Positions 1 to 9,735 of a stretch of 64,000 nucleotides of DNA are shown in pieces; the first letter of the stretch is position 1, and the number at the start of each line of letters is the position of its first letter. Below the pieces are notes generated by a model, which worked only from the letters and a program-made list of their open reading frames with translations, was not told where the DNA came from and did no database searches. The stretch is from an uncultured Planctomycetia bacterium (GTDB taxonomy: Bacteria; Planctomycetota; Phycisphaerae; Phycisphaerales; SM1A02). Position numbers and translations under genes: made by a program. The stretch is from positions 1 to 64,000 of the forward strand of contig CALMPF010000069.1 in assembly GCA_937871505.1 (NCBI GenBank), read 5' to 3'.

Positions 1-19
1 ATATCCTCGCGACCGCCGA

Positions 20-845
20 CCCTCCGCGGCTCATGAGCCGCGGCCCCATTGAAGCGATGCGATGTACGCCGATGGGCACGCCGCGGTGGCCCCTCCGCGG
101 CTCATGAGCCGCGGCCCCATTGAAGCATTTCTGAGGGATGGAGCGTTTCCCGCCCCCGCGACCCCTCCGCGGCTCATGAGCCGCGGCCCCATTGAAGCCG
201 TCGGATGCGGCACGATCTGCACCCACTGCGCGGCCCTCCGCGGCTCATGAGCCGCGGCCCCATTGAAGCCGCGCGATGGAATCGCGCTGGGTCCGGGAGG
301 CCGACCCTCCGCGGCTCATGAGCCGCGGCCCCATTGAAGCAATGCGTAGGCCGTCTCTCCAGTTCCGCCCTCCTCCCCCTCCGCGGCTCATGAGCCGCGG
401 CCCCATTGAAGCTTGGCGTATGACAACCCCGTGCCGAACGACGAGGCCCCTCCGCGGCTCATGAGCCGCGGCCCCATTGAAGCACGATCGGTTCGTTCAT
501 CGCGCGCCGCAACTCGTCCCCTCCGCGGCTCATGAGCCGCGGCCCCATTGAAGCTCGGGTCGATCCGCGAGATGCGCGTCGAGACCGGAGACCCTCCGCG
601 GCTCATGAGCCGCGGCCCCATTGAAGCACCTTCACCGCGACGACGGGCGGTGCCGCCGGATGGACCCCTCCGCGGCTCATGAGCCGCGGCCCCATTGAAG
701 CCAGCGGGCTCGGTTCCCTTGTCCGCGGATGACACATCCCCTCCGCGGCTCATGAGCCGCGGCCCCATTGAAGCGACCCGCTCGGCGGCACCGGACACGG
801 CAGCGTGCCCCCTCCGCGGCTCATGAGCCGCGGCCCCATTGAAGC
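20..845 (+). CRISPR. CRISPR array, 12 repeats of 36 bp, 11 full spacers
   Basis: Twelve identical 36-bp repeats start at 20, 91, 163, 234, 305, 377, 448, 519, 592, 666, 739 and 810; the eleven complete spacers are 35-38 bp and all different, and bases 1-19 are the end of another spacer, so the array continues left of the window. Each repeat holds a perfect 20-bp palindrome, CCGCGGCTCATGAGCCGCGG, and ends in ATTGAAGC, which resembles the 8-nt 5' handle of type I and type III crRNAs; this suggests transcription on the plus strand with the leader outside the window. The last repeat (810-845) is not degenerate. No cas gene is visible in the window, so the type is unassigned. The array ends only 84 bp before the likely start of the next gene. 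Confidence 0.97.
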
Positions 846-929
846 GGCATGAAGATCGAAGACCCTCAGATTGTGACCGCCCGCCGCGCGTTGCCTTCGC
901 CCTTCTCCGTTCCCTTCCGCACCTCCTTC

Positions 930-1972
<1,043 letters not shown>

Positions 1973-1976
<4 letters not shown>

Positions 1977-3166
1977 ACGCGATGCGCGCGCGACGCCTCT
2001 CCACCCCGCTGCTCGTCCTGCTGCCTCTCCTGCTGCCCGTCCTGCTCCCCGCCTGCCGCGAGAGCGACCGGCAGGCGCCGCGGCGGCTCGTCGTCTACGC
2101 CGCCGGCCCGCGCGGGCTCGCGGAGGCGCTCGCAAACTCGTTCACCGCCGAGACCGGCATCCCCGTCGACCTCTTCTCCGCGACGACCGGCCAGCTCATG
2201 GCGCGGCTCGAGGCGGAGCGCCACAACCGCCGCGCCGATGTCATCCTGCTCGCGAGCGCCCTCGCGGCTGAGCACCTCGCGCGCGAAGGGCGGCTGATGG
2301 CGCTTCAGCTCGAGTCGGACGCGCCGGCCTCGCCGTGGGACGACCCGAAGGGCATGTATCGGGCGCTTGGCGCCGCCGCCGTCGGCATCGCCCTCCGGGA
2401 CGACGGGAGCGCGCGCGACCTTCGGCGCGGCCTCGAGGCGCGCTCCGACAGCGCCCGGCACGGCGCCGGCATCCCCGGCGCCGGCCGGCTCGATCTCGAC
2501 GGTCGGGAGGAGCTCGACGGTCAGGACGAGCTCGACGCTGCAAGCGATCTCGACTGGACCGCGGCGCTCTGCGGCGACTTCGCGGCGGAGGGCGGCTCGA
2601 TCGTGATGCCGTCGCCGATCCGCTCCGGCACCTCGGCCGACTTCGTGCTGGCGTACCTGCTCGAGCGCGGCGAAGCGGGATGGGAGTGCTTCGCGGAGGC
2701 CAGGAGGATGGGGCTCGAGTTCGCGGCTGCGAACAGCCAGGCGCTCGCAGGGCTCTCCGCGGGCACGTATCGCGCGATCATCGGCGCGGTCGACTATCTC
2801 GTCCTCCGCGAGATCGACCGCGGGGCGCCGATCCGGCTGCACTTTCCGCGTTCCGGGGCCCCCGTCGTTCCGCGCCCGGCGGCGATCCTCACGGGGACGC
2901 GCCGCGCCGAGGAGGCGCGGCGGTTCATCGCCCACTGCCTCTCCCCCGCCGGTCAGCGCCTGATCGCCGAGGCGCGCATGATCCCCGCGGACGCGACGCT
3001 CCGCGCGGCGCTCGACCGTCCGATGCCGGCGCGGGAACTGCCGCTGGACCTCGACCTCGCGCTCGAGCGGCAGGTCCGCATCCTGCGGCGATTCCAGTAC
3101 CAGATCGAGCGTCCGCAGACCTCGCGTCCGGCGCAGCGCGCTCCGGAGGAGGCCGCTCGACGATGA
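1973..3166 (+). CDS. Lipoprotein substrate-binding protein of the ABC importer (FbpA/thiamine-binding-like)
   Basis: Predicted lipid-anchored periplasmic binding protein of 397 residues that would deliver ligand to the permease at 3360. The N-terminus has a Leu/Pro-rich hydrophobic stretch ending in a lipobox (LLPAC, Cys28). After it comes the type 2 periplasmic-binding-protein start (VVYAAG...LANSFTAETGIPVDLFSATTGQL) and later 'MPSPIRSGTS...VLAYLL', which fit the iron/thiamine-binding family. An acidic insertion around residues 165-190 is built from a 15-bp DNA repeat (LDGREELDGQDELD) and is not family-typical. The TGA stop is part of the 4-bp duplication flanking the MITE inserted right behind the gene. 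Confidence 0.85.
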
Positions 3167-3167
3167 G

Positions 3168-3347
3168 CACTACAGCGCTGGAACGCGTCGTCGCGAGGCA
3201 GCTCGGGGCGGCTTCTGGCAAGGAGCAGCGAAGGCTTCGGGCCGACGGCGTAGCCGCAGTGCTCCGTCGAGGCCCGAAGCCGAGCTGCGACGCCGCCAGA
3301 ATGCCGCATCCGGGCGGCCGCAGCAGACGAGTTCCAGCGCTGTAGTG
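3168..3347. mobile_element. 180-bp MITE-like element, copy A
   Basis: Bounded by perfect 17-bp inverted terminal repeats, CACTACAGCGCTGGAAC at 3168-3184 and its reverse complement at 3331-3347; each end contains the palindrome CCAGCGCTGG or a near match. It is flanked on both sides by TGAG (3164-3167 and 3348-3351), consistent with a 4-bp target-site duplication. The left TGAG provides the stop codon of the binding-protein gene. The interior can fold into a long hairpin (CTTCGGGCC ... GGCCCGAAG). No transposase is encoded. A second copy of exactly 180 bp is at 6333-6512 and a half copy is at 13270. Confidence 0.85.
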
Positions 3348-3359
3348 TGAGGGCCTTCG

Positions 3360-5147
3360 ATGACGAGGCCCGTGTCGCCGCACCCTCACGACCCCCGGAG
3401 TGCCCGGCACCCCCGGCACCCCCGGCACCCCCGGAACCCCCGGAACCCCAGTCGCCCGCGCGCCTCGGGAATCGCCCCGCCGTGGCCGCTTGCGGCGGGA
3501 CTCGCCGCGCTGCTGGCGATCCTCGTGGCGTGGCCGGTGACGATCTTGGTGGTCCAGTCGGTGGCGCCGCGGATTCTCGAAGGACGGCTCGATGGCCTCT
3601 TCGATCCGTGGCGCCGGATGGCGACGACCGAAGGACTCCCGGAGCTGATCCTCGGCTCCTTGCGCTGGGCGCTGGCGGCGACGGCGCTGGCGACGCTGCT
3701 CGGCGTGCCCTCCGGGTACCTGCTCGCGCGCACCGACCTTCGGGGGCGATCGCTCGCGCGGATGCTGGTGCTCGTTCCCCTGCTCACGCCGCCCTACGTC
3801 CTCGCGATCGCGTGGATCCTGCTCATGCAGCCCAGCGGCACGGGTGACGCGCTCCTCGGCCGGCTCGGTCCCGCAGGCGCCGCTGCGATGGACCTGGCGC
3901 GTCCCATGTTCTTCTCGTTCTGGGGAATCGCCTTCGTGATGGCGCTGGCGGCCTTCGGCTATGTCGCGCTGGCGGTCGAGAATGCGCTGCTCGCGATCCC
4001 CCTGCGCCTCGAGCTCGCGGCGGAGAGCCTCGGCGCTGGACGCCTCCGCGTGCTGCTGCGGATCGTCCTGCCGCTGCTGCTTCCGGCGATCGCCAATGCC
4101 GCGCTGCTGGTCTTCCTCGACGCGATCTCCAACTTCGGGATCCCGGCGGTGCTGGGTCCGCGGACGGGAGTGCTCCTGCTTCCGGCGGAGATCTACCAGC
4201 TCGCCACAAGCTGGCCGGTCGACCTGCCGCTCGCCACGGCGCTCTCCTCCCTGCTGCTGGCGATGGCCGTGGTGGCGCTGGCGGTCAACCGCACGCTGCT
4301 CCGCGGGCGCGTCGCCGAGGGCGGACGCGGCCCGGGCGGACTCGGCGCCCGACGGCGGCTCGGCGCGCTGGGACAGCTCGCCGCGTGGGCGTGGTTCGCC
4401 CTGATCGCGCTCGCGGGCACGCTCCTGCCCGCGGCGGCGATCCTCTCGACAAGCGTGCTCGGCGACTGGATCGACGGCCAGCGCACGCTCACGCTCGCGC
4501 ACTGGCGGGCCCTCGTCACGCCGGGGGCGGGAGCGGCGACGGCGCTCTGGACGAGCCTCTGGCTCGGCGCCGTCGCGGCCAGCGCCTGCGTCGCCATCGG
4601 CGCTCCGATCGCGTGGCTCTCCGTCCGCGGCGCCGGTCGGCTGGCGCCGATCCTCGACGCGCTGGGGACGCTGCCGCGCGTGCTGCCGAAGCTCGTGGTC
4701 GCCGTCGGGCTCATCCTCGCGTGGAATGCCCCCTGGGTGCCCGTTCCGGTCTACGGCACCGCCGCGATCCTCCTCGTGGCATATGTCGCGCTCTATCTCT
4801 CCGACGCGCTGCGCCTCGGCGACGCCGCGATGCGCCAGGTCCCCGCGCGGCTCGAGCTCGCGGCGGCGACGCTCGGGGCGACGCGGAGGCGCATCGCCGC
4901 GCGGATCGTGCTCCCGCTGGTGGCAGGCGGGTTGATCGCCGCATGGGCGACGACCTTCGTCGCATGCCTGCGCGACCTCGTCGCCTCGGTCATGCTCCTG
5001 CCCCCCGGGATGGAGACCGCCGGCAGCTTCATCTTCTCCCGCTTCGAGCAGGGGGAGCTGGGCGAAGCGATGGCGATGAGCGCCGCGGTCAGCGCTGCGG
5101 GTCTCGTGGTCCTCGTCGCCGTGCAGCGGCTCGTCGGGCGCCGGTGA
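3360..5147 (+). CDS. ABC transporter permease, fused double domain (FbpB-like)
   Basis: Integral inner-membrane permease of 595 residues, containing two copies of the binding-protein-dependent transport domain, each with about six hydrophobic helices and an EAA-like loop (LAAESLGAGRLRVLLRIVLPLL in the first half, LAAATLGATRRRIAARIVLP in the second). This two-in-one form is typical of Fe(III) permeases. The first 30 residues are a low-complexity His-Pro-Arg-Asn stretch encoded by a 9-bp tandem repeat (3392-3450); the true start may lie after it. The gene follows the binding protein but is separated from it by the inserted 180-bp element, so operon co-transcription runs through that element. 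Confidence 0.88.
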   Translation: MTRPVSPHPHDPRSARHPRHPRHPRNPRNPSRPRASGIAPPWPLAAGLAALLAILVAWPVTILVVQSVAPRILEGRLDGLFDPWRRMATTEGLPELILGSLRWALAATALATLLGVPSGYLLARTDLRGRSLARMLVLVPLLTPPYVLAIAWILLMQPSGTGDALLGRLGPAGAAAMDLARPMFFSFWGIAFVMALAAFGYVALAVENALLAIPLRLELAAESLGAGRLRVLLRIVLPLLLPAIANAALLVFLDAISNFGIPAVLGPRTGVLLLPAEIYQLATSWPVDLPLATALSSLLLAMAVVALAVNRTLLRGRVAEGGRGPGGLGARRRLGALGQLAAWAWFALIALAGTLLPAAAILSTSVLGDWIDGQRTLTLAHWRALVTPGAGAATALWTSLWLGAVAASACVAIGAPIAWLSVRGAGRLAPILDALGTLPRVLPKLVVAVGLILAWNAPWVPVPVYGTAAILLVAYVALYLSDALRLGDAAMRQVPARLELAAATLGATRRRIAARIVLPLVAGGLIAAWATTFVACLRDLVASVMLLPPGMETAGSFIFSRFEQGELGEAMAMSAAVSAAGLVVLVAVQRLVGRR

Positions 5148-5394
5148 GCGCGGCGACGCGCCTGCGGGGATTCGAAGGCGCGGGCGCTCCCGAGCGTGCG
5201 CAGGCCGGCGATCCGCGCGGCGAGCTGCGTCACCTCCCTCAGCGCGGCCGCGCGACCGCCGGGCGCGTTCGATCCGGAGCGCGCTCTTATACTCTCCCTC
5301 GTTCGCCTGCTCGCAGCGCATGCGAGCGACCGGGCCCGGAGGCGAAGCCTCCCGACCCGCGTCGCCGGAACCCGCGACGGCGCCTCGCACCACC

Positions 5395-6240
5395 ATGAGC
5401 ACCACGCCCGCAACGACTTCCTCGACGCCGACCGGATGTCCGGTCGCACATGGGACGCCGCAGACGCTCGCCACGGGGTTGCCGGGCGAGCTCGTCGCCT
5501 ACCGGCACTCCAACGACGAGGGATGGGCGCTCGAGCCTTCCTCGGCGCGGCGCGAGTGGATGGACAACACGACGGGGCGCTTCGCGTACCGCTGCCTTCC
5601 GCTGGTGATGGCGAACCAGCTTGGCTGGATCGTCCGCAGCCCGGGGACCTTCGCCGTGAAGTGGACGGGCAAGGTGGGCGTGGACGCCCTGACGATCCGC
5701 CATACCGAGGGCCCGGAGAACTTCCGACGCTCCGTGCTCAGCCACTTCGGCCATGGCATCGTCTCCTTCATGCTGCCGTGGGTCTTCCGGACCCCCCCGG
5801 GCGTGGCGCTGCTCGTCCGCGGGGCGACGAACTTCTGGGTGCACAACGCCCACCCCCTCGACGGTCTCGTCGAGACCGACTGGATCAGCACTACGTTCAC
5901 GATGAACTGGCAGATGATCGCGATGAACCGCGAGGCGTGGTTCCGGAAGGGCGATCCGATCTGCATGCTCACGCCGCTCCGCGTGGACGTCGCGGAGTCC
6001 CTCGCTCCCCGCTACGCCGATCTCTCCTCGAACCCGCGTCTTCAGGAGGAGGTCGCGACCTTCAACCGCAAGCGCGGCGAGACCGCGCGGATCAACCGCG
6101 AGAAGTTCGAGAAGGGCGAGAAGGACCACCAGACGTTCGAGCTGGACTACATGCACGGCCAGACGCCCAGCGGCGCCGAGACCGAGGAGCACCGCACCAA
6201 CATCAAGCTGAAGCGCTTCGCCGCCCCCGGCGGCGCGTGA
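5395..6240 (+). CDS. DUF6065-like protein
   Basis: A soluble protein of 281 residues that I believe matches the uncharacterised DUF6065 family; the recall is from memory and function is unknown. Visible blocks are 'DEGWALEPSSARREWMD', 'RCLPLVMANQLGW', 'FGHGIVSFMLPWVFRTPPG' and 'NWQMIAMNREAWFRKGDPICML', with a charged, probably helical C-terminus. The N-terminus contains GCPVAHG, a Cys-Pro motif that resembles the GCPF near the start of the heme oxygenase at 21579. The ATG at 5395 is preferred to an upstream ATG at 5320 because the extra 25 residues look unstructured. It stands alone between the ABC operon and a MITE copy. Confidence 0.75.
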   Translation: MSTTPATTSSTPTGCPVAHGTPQTLATGLPGELVAYRHSNDEGWALEPSSARREWMDNTTGRFAYRCLPLVMANQLGWIVRSPGTFAVKWTGKVGVDALTIRHTEGPENFRRSVLSHFGHGIVSFMLPWVFRTPPGVALLVRGATNFWVHNAHPLDGLVETDWISTTFTMNWQMIAMNREAWFRKGDPICMLTPLRVDVAESLAPRYADLSSNPRLQEEVATFNRKRGETARINREKFEKGEKDHQTFELDYMHGQTPSGAETEEHRTNIKLKRFAAPGGA

Positions 6241-6332
6241 TCGCCCGACGGGGCGACGCGGACGGGTACGGGCCTCCGCCCCCCGCTTCCATTCGCGGAG
6301 GGCGAAGGCCCGTCGCCCGGAGCCCGCTTTAG

Positions 6333-6512
6333 CACTGCAGCGCTGGAACGCGTCGTCGCGAGGCAGCTCGGGGCGGCTTCTGGCAAGGAGCAGCGAAGGC
6401 TTCGGGCCGACGGCGTAGCCGCAGTGCTACGTCGAGGCCCGAAGCCGAGCTGCGACGCCGCCAGAATGCCGCATCCGGGCGGCCGCAGCAGACGAGTCCC
6501 AGCGCTGGAGTG
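6333..6512. mobile_element. 180-bp MITE-like element, copy B
   Basis: Same length and same orientation as copy A with only a few differences; it begins CACTGCAGCGCTGGAAC and ends GTCCCAGCGCTGGAGTG. The two ends are imperfect inverted repeats (two mismatches), and no clear target duplication is visible. It lies in the 352-bp gap between the DUF6065-like gene and the convergent gene at 6593; the rest of that gap holds nothing I recognise. Confidence 0.85.
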
Positions 6513-6592
6513 CTGGGCGCCGGAAGCCGCGTGCGGTCCCGGCCGCGGCACTCCGCGTGCAGGAGCGCGACTGGCCGGCGGCGCCGAGGACG

Positions 6593-9013
6593 TCAGAAGC
6601 CGTTTCTCTTGACCTTGGCGCACTCGTTGCGCGACTTGCCGGCGAGGACCGGGTCGTTCGCGCCCTTTCCGGCGCCATGGGCGGTGACGGTCGCGCACGC
6701 GACGTGCGGACCGTCGAGTTCGGCGGTCAGGCAGTCGTTGTTCTTGATCTTGCAGTCGTGGGAGTTGGTCCACTCCCAGTGGTAGAGGTAGGTGAAGTTC
6801 CCCGAGCCGGCCGGGCACTCCAGCGCCAGCCAGGTCACGAAGGTGTCCGTCGCGGTGAAGCGCTCGAGCTTCTTGCCCGCGATGCAGAGCGGCACCGCGC
6901 CGCCGGGCCGGTCGCGCATGTCGACGGAGAACTCGGCATCGCACGCGTTGCCCGTCGAGGTGACGTTTCCGGGACCGTTGTAGAACGGCGGGGCGGTGGA
7001 GTCGTTGAGAGGCAGGGTGCATCCCTCGCCCTCGAAGACCACCGTCGTCGTCGCGCCTCCTGCGTACATCCCGACCCGCGACGAGGCGAGCAGGTTCTGG
7101 ATGAACCCGACACGGCACTTCTTGCAGCAGACGTCGCCCTCCGCCTGGCCCATGGCGCGGACGAGCTTGACCTTGGTCAGGGACGACGACTCAAGCACGC
7201 CGACGTTCTGCCCGGCCTGCCCTCCCCAGAGCAGCAGGCCGTTCTGCAACTTCGGGAGCGGGTTGGCTCCGGCGCATGCGGGCGTCGCGAAGCCGGCGCC
7301 CGGCCCCTGGGTGATGGGAGCCGTCGGCCAGGGCGGACAGGGGCACTCGGCGAAGCAGTCGAAGGTGAGGTCCTTCGCGAGGGCGATGCAGTGCACGTCC
7401 CACGCCTCGAGACAGCACGAGGGATCGATGTTGCAGACCGCGAGGCAGCAGCCCTCGTCGTTGCACCCGCCGACGGGATTGGTCCCGAAGCAGCTCGCCT
7501 TCGAGGTCTGGCAGGGCTTGTCAAGGCAGCGCCCGAACGCCTCGTCGACGCAGAGGCCGTCCCACTCGTAGAGGCAGCAGTAGGCATCGAAGGCGCAGAC
7601 CTGCTCGCAGCAGGCCGCATCGTCGCAGCCGGCGCGTCGATGCTCCTCGAAGCAGTCTCCCCCCGCTCCGCAGGAGTCGGAGAAGGTGCAGCCGCAGTTG
7701 GGATTGGAGGCCGCTCCGGCGACGCAGAGGAGGTCCCACTCGACCTCGCAGCAGAAGGGATCGTCGAGGCACACCCCCTCGCAGCAGAGCGCGTCGTCGC
7801 AGAGCGGCGTGCCGTGGGGCGCGCAGCAGGACTCCGCCCCCGCGCCGCCGCACGCGCCGCAGACGGCGCAGAGCTCCCGGGCCTGCTCGGCGCAGAGCGA
7901 GTCCCAGGAGACGGCGCAGCAGAACGGATCGACCGCACAGACCGCGCCCTCGCAGGAGCCGTCGCCGCAGCCGGGAGCGCTCCCTGCGAAGCAGCAGTCG
8001 CTCTTCCCGTAGCAGTCGATCGCCGCCTCCGTCACGCAGATCTCGTCCCACGCGACCTCGCAGCAGAACGGGTCCTGCGAGCAGATCAGCGCGCAGCACG
8101 ACCGATCGGTGCAGCCCGGGGTCCCGGCCGTGAGGCAGTCGTGGTCCGCATCGACGCACGCCGGGAAGGGCTGAAGCTGCTGAAGCGCCATCTGGATCAG
8201 GTTCCGCGCCTGCCCGAGCTGGAACAGGATCTGCTGCCTGTAGCTCTCCACGAGCTCAGGGGGCAGGAACGGATCCCGGAGGATCTGGAGCTTCAGGAGC
8301 GCCCGCTCGAGCAGCGCCTTCGCCGCGCCGAGCTTCTCGATGGCGCGCTGGAGGTCGCCGAAGGTGCAGGCGCCGTCGCTTCCCGCCAGCTCCTCGAACT
8401 GGCCCTGCGCCGCATCGATCTGAAGCAGCACGTCCTTCACCTGCGCGATCACCTGATCGACCAGCTCGATCCGCTCCTCGGGCGGCGCGTCCGGGGGAAG
8501 CGACTCGAGCTTGGCGATGGCGCGGTCGAGCTTCGCGACGGCGCGCCAGAGCTTTGCGATCACGCGATCGCAGGTTGCCGGGACGCCCGGACAGGGACCC
8601 CATGACCCCAGGAGCGATCCCAGCGCGCCGCCGTCGACGGCGACGCCTTCGATCGACCCGCCCCACGCTCCCAGCAGGACTCCTAGGTCGGAGCTGTCGA
8701 CGAAGCCGTCGCCATCGAGATCCCACGGACACCCCCCGCCATCCCCGCCTGCGAGGGCGACGATGGCGAGGGCTCCGACCGGAGCGGCGCCGAGTCCGCT
8801 TCCGGCTTTCGCCGCCGGGGGGCAGAGCGCCACCGCGAGAGCGAAGGCGAGGAGCGCCCACGCCCGGAGCCATCCCGCGCTCGCCGGAGCGCGGAAGGAG
8901 GCCTTCGATGGGCACGCTCGCGCCGTCGACTCGACGGCAGCCGTTGCGTGCCTTGCGCCGAGGTTCGCCTCGCCCGGCTCGCGCCGGGACCGAACACGAT
9001 CGTTGCAGTTCAT
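6593..9013 (-). CDS. Secreted cysteine-rich repeat protein with dockerin-like segment
   Basis: Predicted exported protein of 806 residues, function unknown. An unusually long N-terminal region precedes a signal-like stretch (WALLAFALAVALCPPAAKA, about residues 51-70). Next comes one dockerin-type segment (DLDGDGFVDSSDLGVLLGAWG), an alpha-helical stretch of about 140 residues (AKLDRAIAKLES...), then five repeats of roughly 35-60 residues with the pattern C-x-D-x-x-C-C-x-x-x-C-x-x-D-P-F-C-C-x-x-x-W-D-x-x-C. The C-terminal 200 residues include further Cys pairs (DVCCKKCRVG). The start is supported by AAAGGGG just upstream of the ATG. The repeats probably form disulphide-rich modules; similar repeats occur in planctomycete surface proteins. 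Confidence 0.85.
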   Translation of the reverse strand: MNCNDRVRSRREPGEANLGARHATAAVESTARACPSKASFRAPASAGWLRAWALLAFALAVALCPPAAKAGSGLGAAPVGALAIVALAGGDGGGCPWDLDGDGFVDSSDLGVLLGAWGGSIEGVAVDGGALGSLLGSWGPCPGVPATCDRVIAKLWRAVAKLDRAIAKLESLPPDAPPEERIELVDQVIAQVKDVLLQIDAAQGQFEELAGSDGACTFGDLQRAIEKLGAAKALLERALLKLQILRDPFLPPELVESYRQQILFQLGQARNLIQMALQQLQPFPACVDADHDCLTAGTPGCTDRSCCALICSQDPFCCEVAWDEICVTEAAIDCYGKSDCCFAGSAPGCGDGSCEGAVCAVDPFCCAVSWDSLCAEQARELCAVCGACGGAGAESCCAPHGTPLCDDALCCEGVCLDDPFCCEVEWDLLCVAGAASNPNCGCTFSDSCGAGGDCFEEHRRAGCDDAACCEQVCAFDAYCCLYEWDGLCVDEAFGRCLDKPCQTSKASCFGTNPVGGCNDEGCCLAVCNIDPSCCLEAWDVHCIALAKDLTFDCFAECPCPPWPTAPITQGPGAGFATPACAGANPLPKLQNGLLLWGGQAGQNVGVLESSSLTKVKLVRAMGQAEGDVCCKKCRVGFIQNLLASSRVGMYAGGATTTVVFEGEGCTLPLNDSTAPPFYNGPGNVTSTGNACDAEFSVDMRDRPGGAVPLCIAGKKLERFTATDTFVTWLALECPAGSGNFTYLYHWEWTNSHDCKIKNNDCLTAELDGPHVACATVTAHGAGKGANDPVLAGKSRNECAKVKRNGF

Positions 9014-9735
9014 CCCGTTCCCCTTTCTGGCTCCGCCCCGAAAGTCCCCCTCCGTCTTCGGGCAGCCCGATGCGGCTCACGGCGGCGAAGCGGTCGCCGC
9101 CACCGACGTTCGCGTCGACCGCGATGCCCCGACCAGCCGAGGGCTCTCCCGACCGTCGCGTTCGGAGAGCGGGACGTGCGATGCAGAGCGCACAGTGCGA
9201 CGCACCCTGCGCGCTCCGCAGGAGGCGTCTCGTTCATGGAAAGCCGTCGGCCGCGCACGCGTCCGCCGACCGTGGGGCGGCGCCCCACTGTTTCGTCCCA
9301 ATCCACGTACTACCCAGTTGGTACCCAGTTGCTACCCAGCGTGAACCCAGTGAGAACCCAGCCTCCACCCATTCCGCACGCAGGCGACCACCACCCTGCC
9401 CGACGCGTTCACACCCCGGCCATGTCGCCACCGACGGCCGACGCGCACTTCGCCTGAGGGCCCCCGCAGTCCGGAGGCACCTTCGGCCCAGGCATCGAGT
9501 CGAATATAGAGGAAACCGCCGCCAGTTCAAGATGGAGGGTGTCCCGGGACGCAGACACTGCCCCAAGGGAGCCCGCTCCGGCAAGGCGGGCGGGCGCAGG
9601 GGGACCGGCGACGGCGATGGGCGGCGCGCTCCCGCAGGCTGGTGGCAGCGGCGGAGCGTCTCTGCGAGCACTGGCCTGCGCTGCACCCCTGCCGGGCCCA
9701 CGACCGTCGCCGAAGTGGTTCTACGCTCTCGCACC
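9014..9735. other. Intergenic region with an 11-bp direct repeat array
   Basis: A 722-bp divergent spacer between the Cys-repeat gene (minus) and the membrane-protein gene (plus). Five ACCCAG cores lie at 9312, 9323, 9334, 9345 and 9356, exactly 11 bp apart (see separate entry). Open reading frames across it have no recognisable motif and end inside or run into neighbours, so I call no gene. The promoters of both flanking genes should lie here. Confidence 0.6.
9311..9361 (-). repeat. Five 11-bp direct repeats (CTGGGTW-N4)
   Basis: On the minus strand the sequence reads as five successive 7-bp blocks CTGGGT(T/A), each separated by 4 variable bases. A 7+4 spacing puts each block on the same helix face and is the architecture of PhoB/OmpR-type operators, though the sequence is not a Pho box. 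It lies about 300 bp upstream of the gene at 6593-9013 (minus) and 375 bp upstream of the gene at 9736 (plus). A regulatory role is inference. Confidence 0.55.

Noticed and set aside
31-798. Open frames running through the CRISPR array with repeated PPRLMSRGPIEA-like peptides
   Set aside because: They are translations of the CRISPR repeat; the peptide period follows the array.
846-929. CRISPR leader on the right side of the array
   Set aside because: The segment is GC-rich and short, and the ATTGAAGC handle points to a leader on the left.
2925-5474. 849-residue minus-strand frame opposite the ABC permease
   Set aside because: Arg/Glu/Gln-rich shadow of high-GC coding DNA; the plus strand has a complete permease with helices and motifs.
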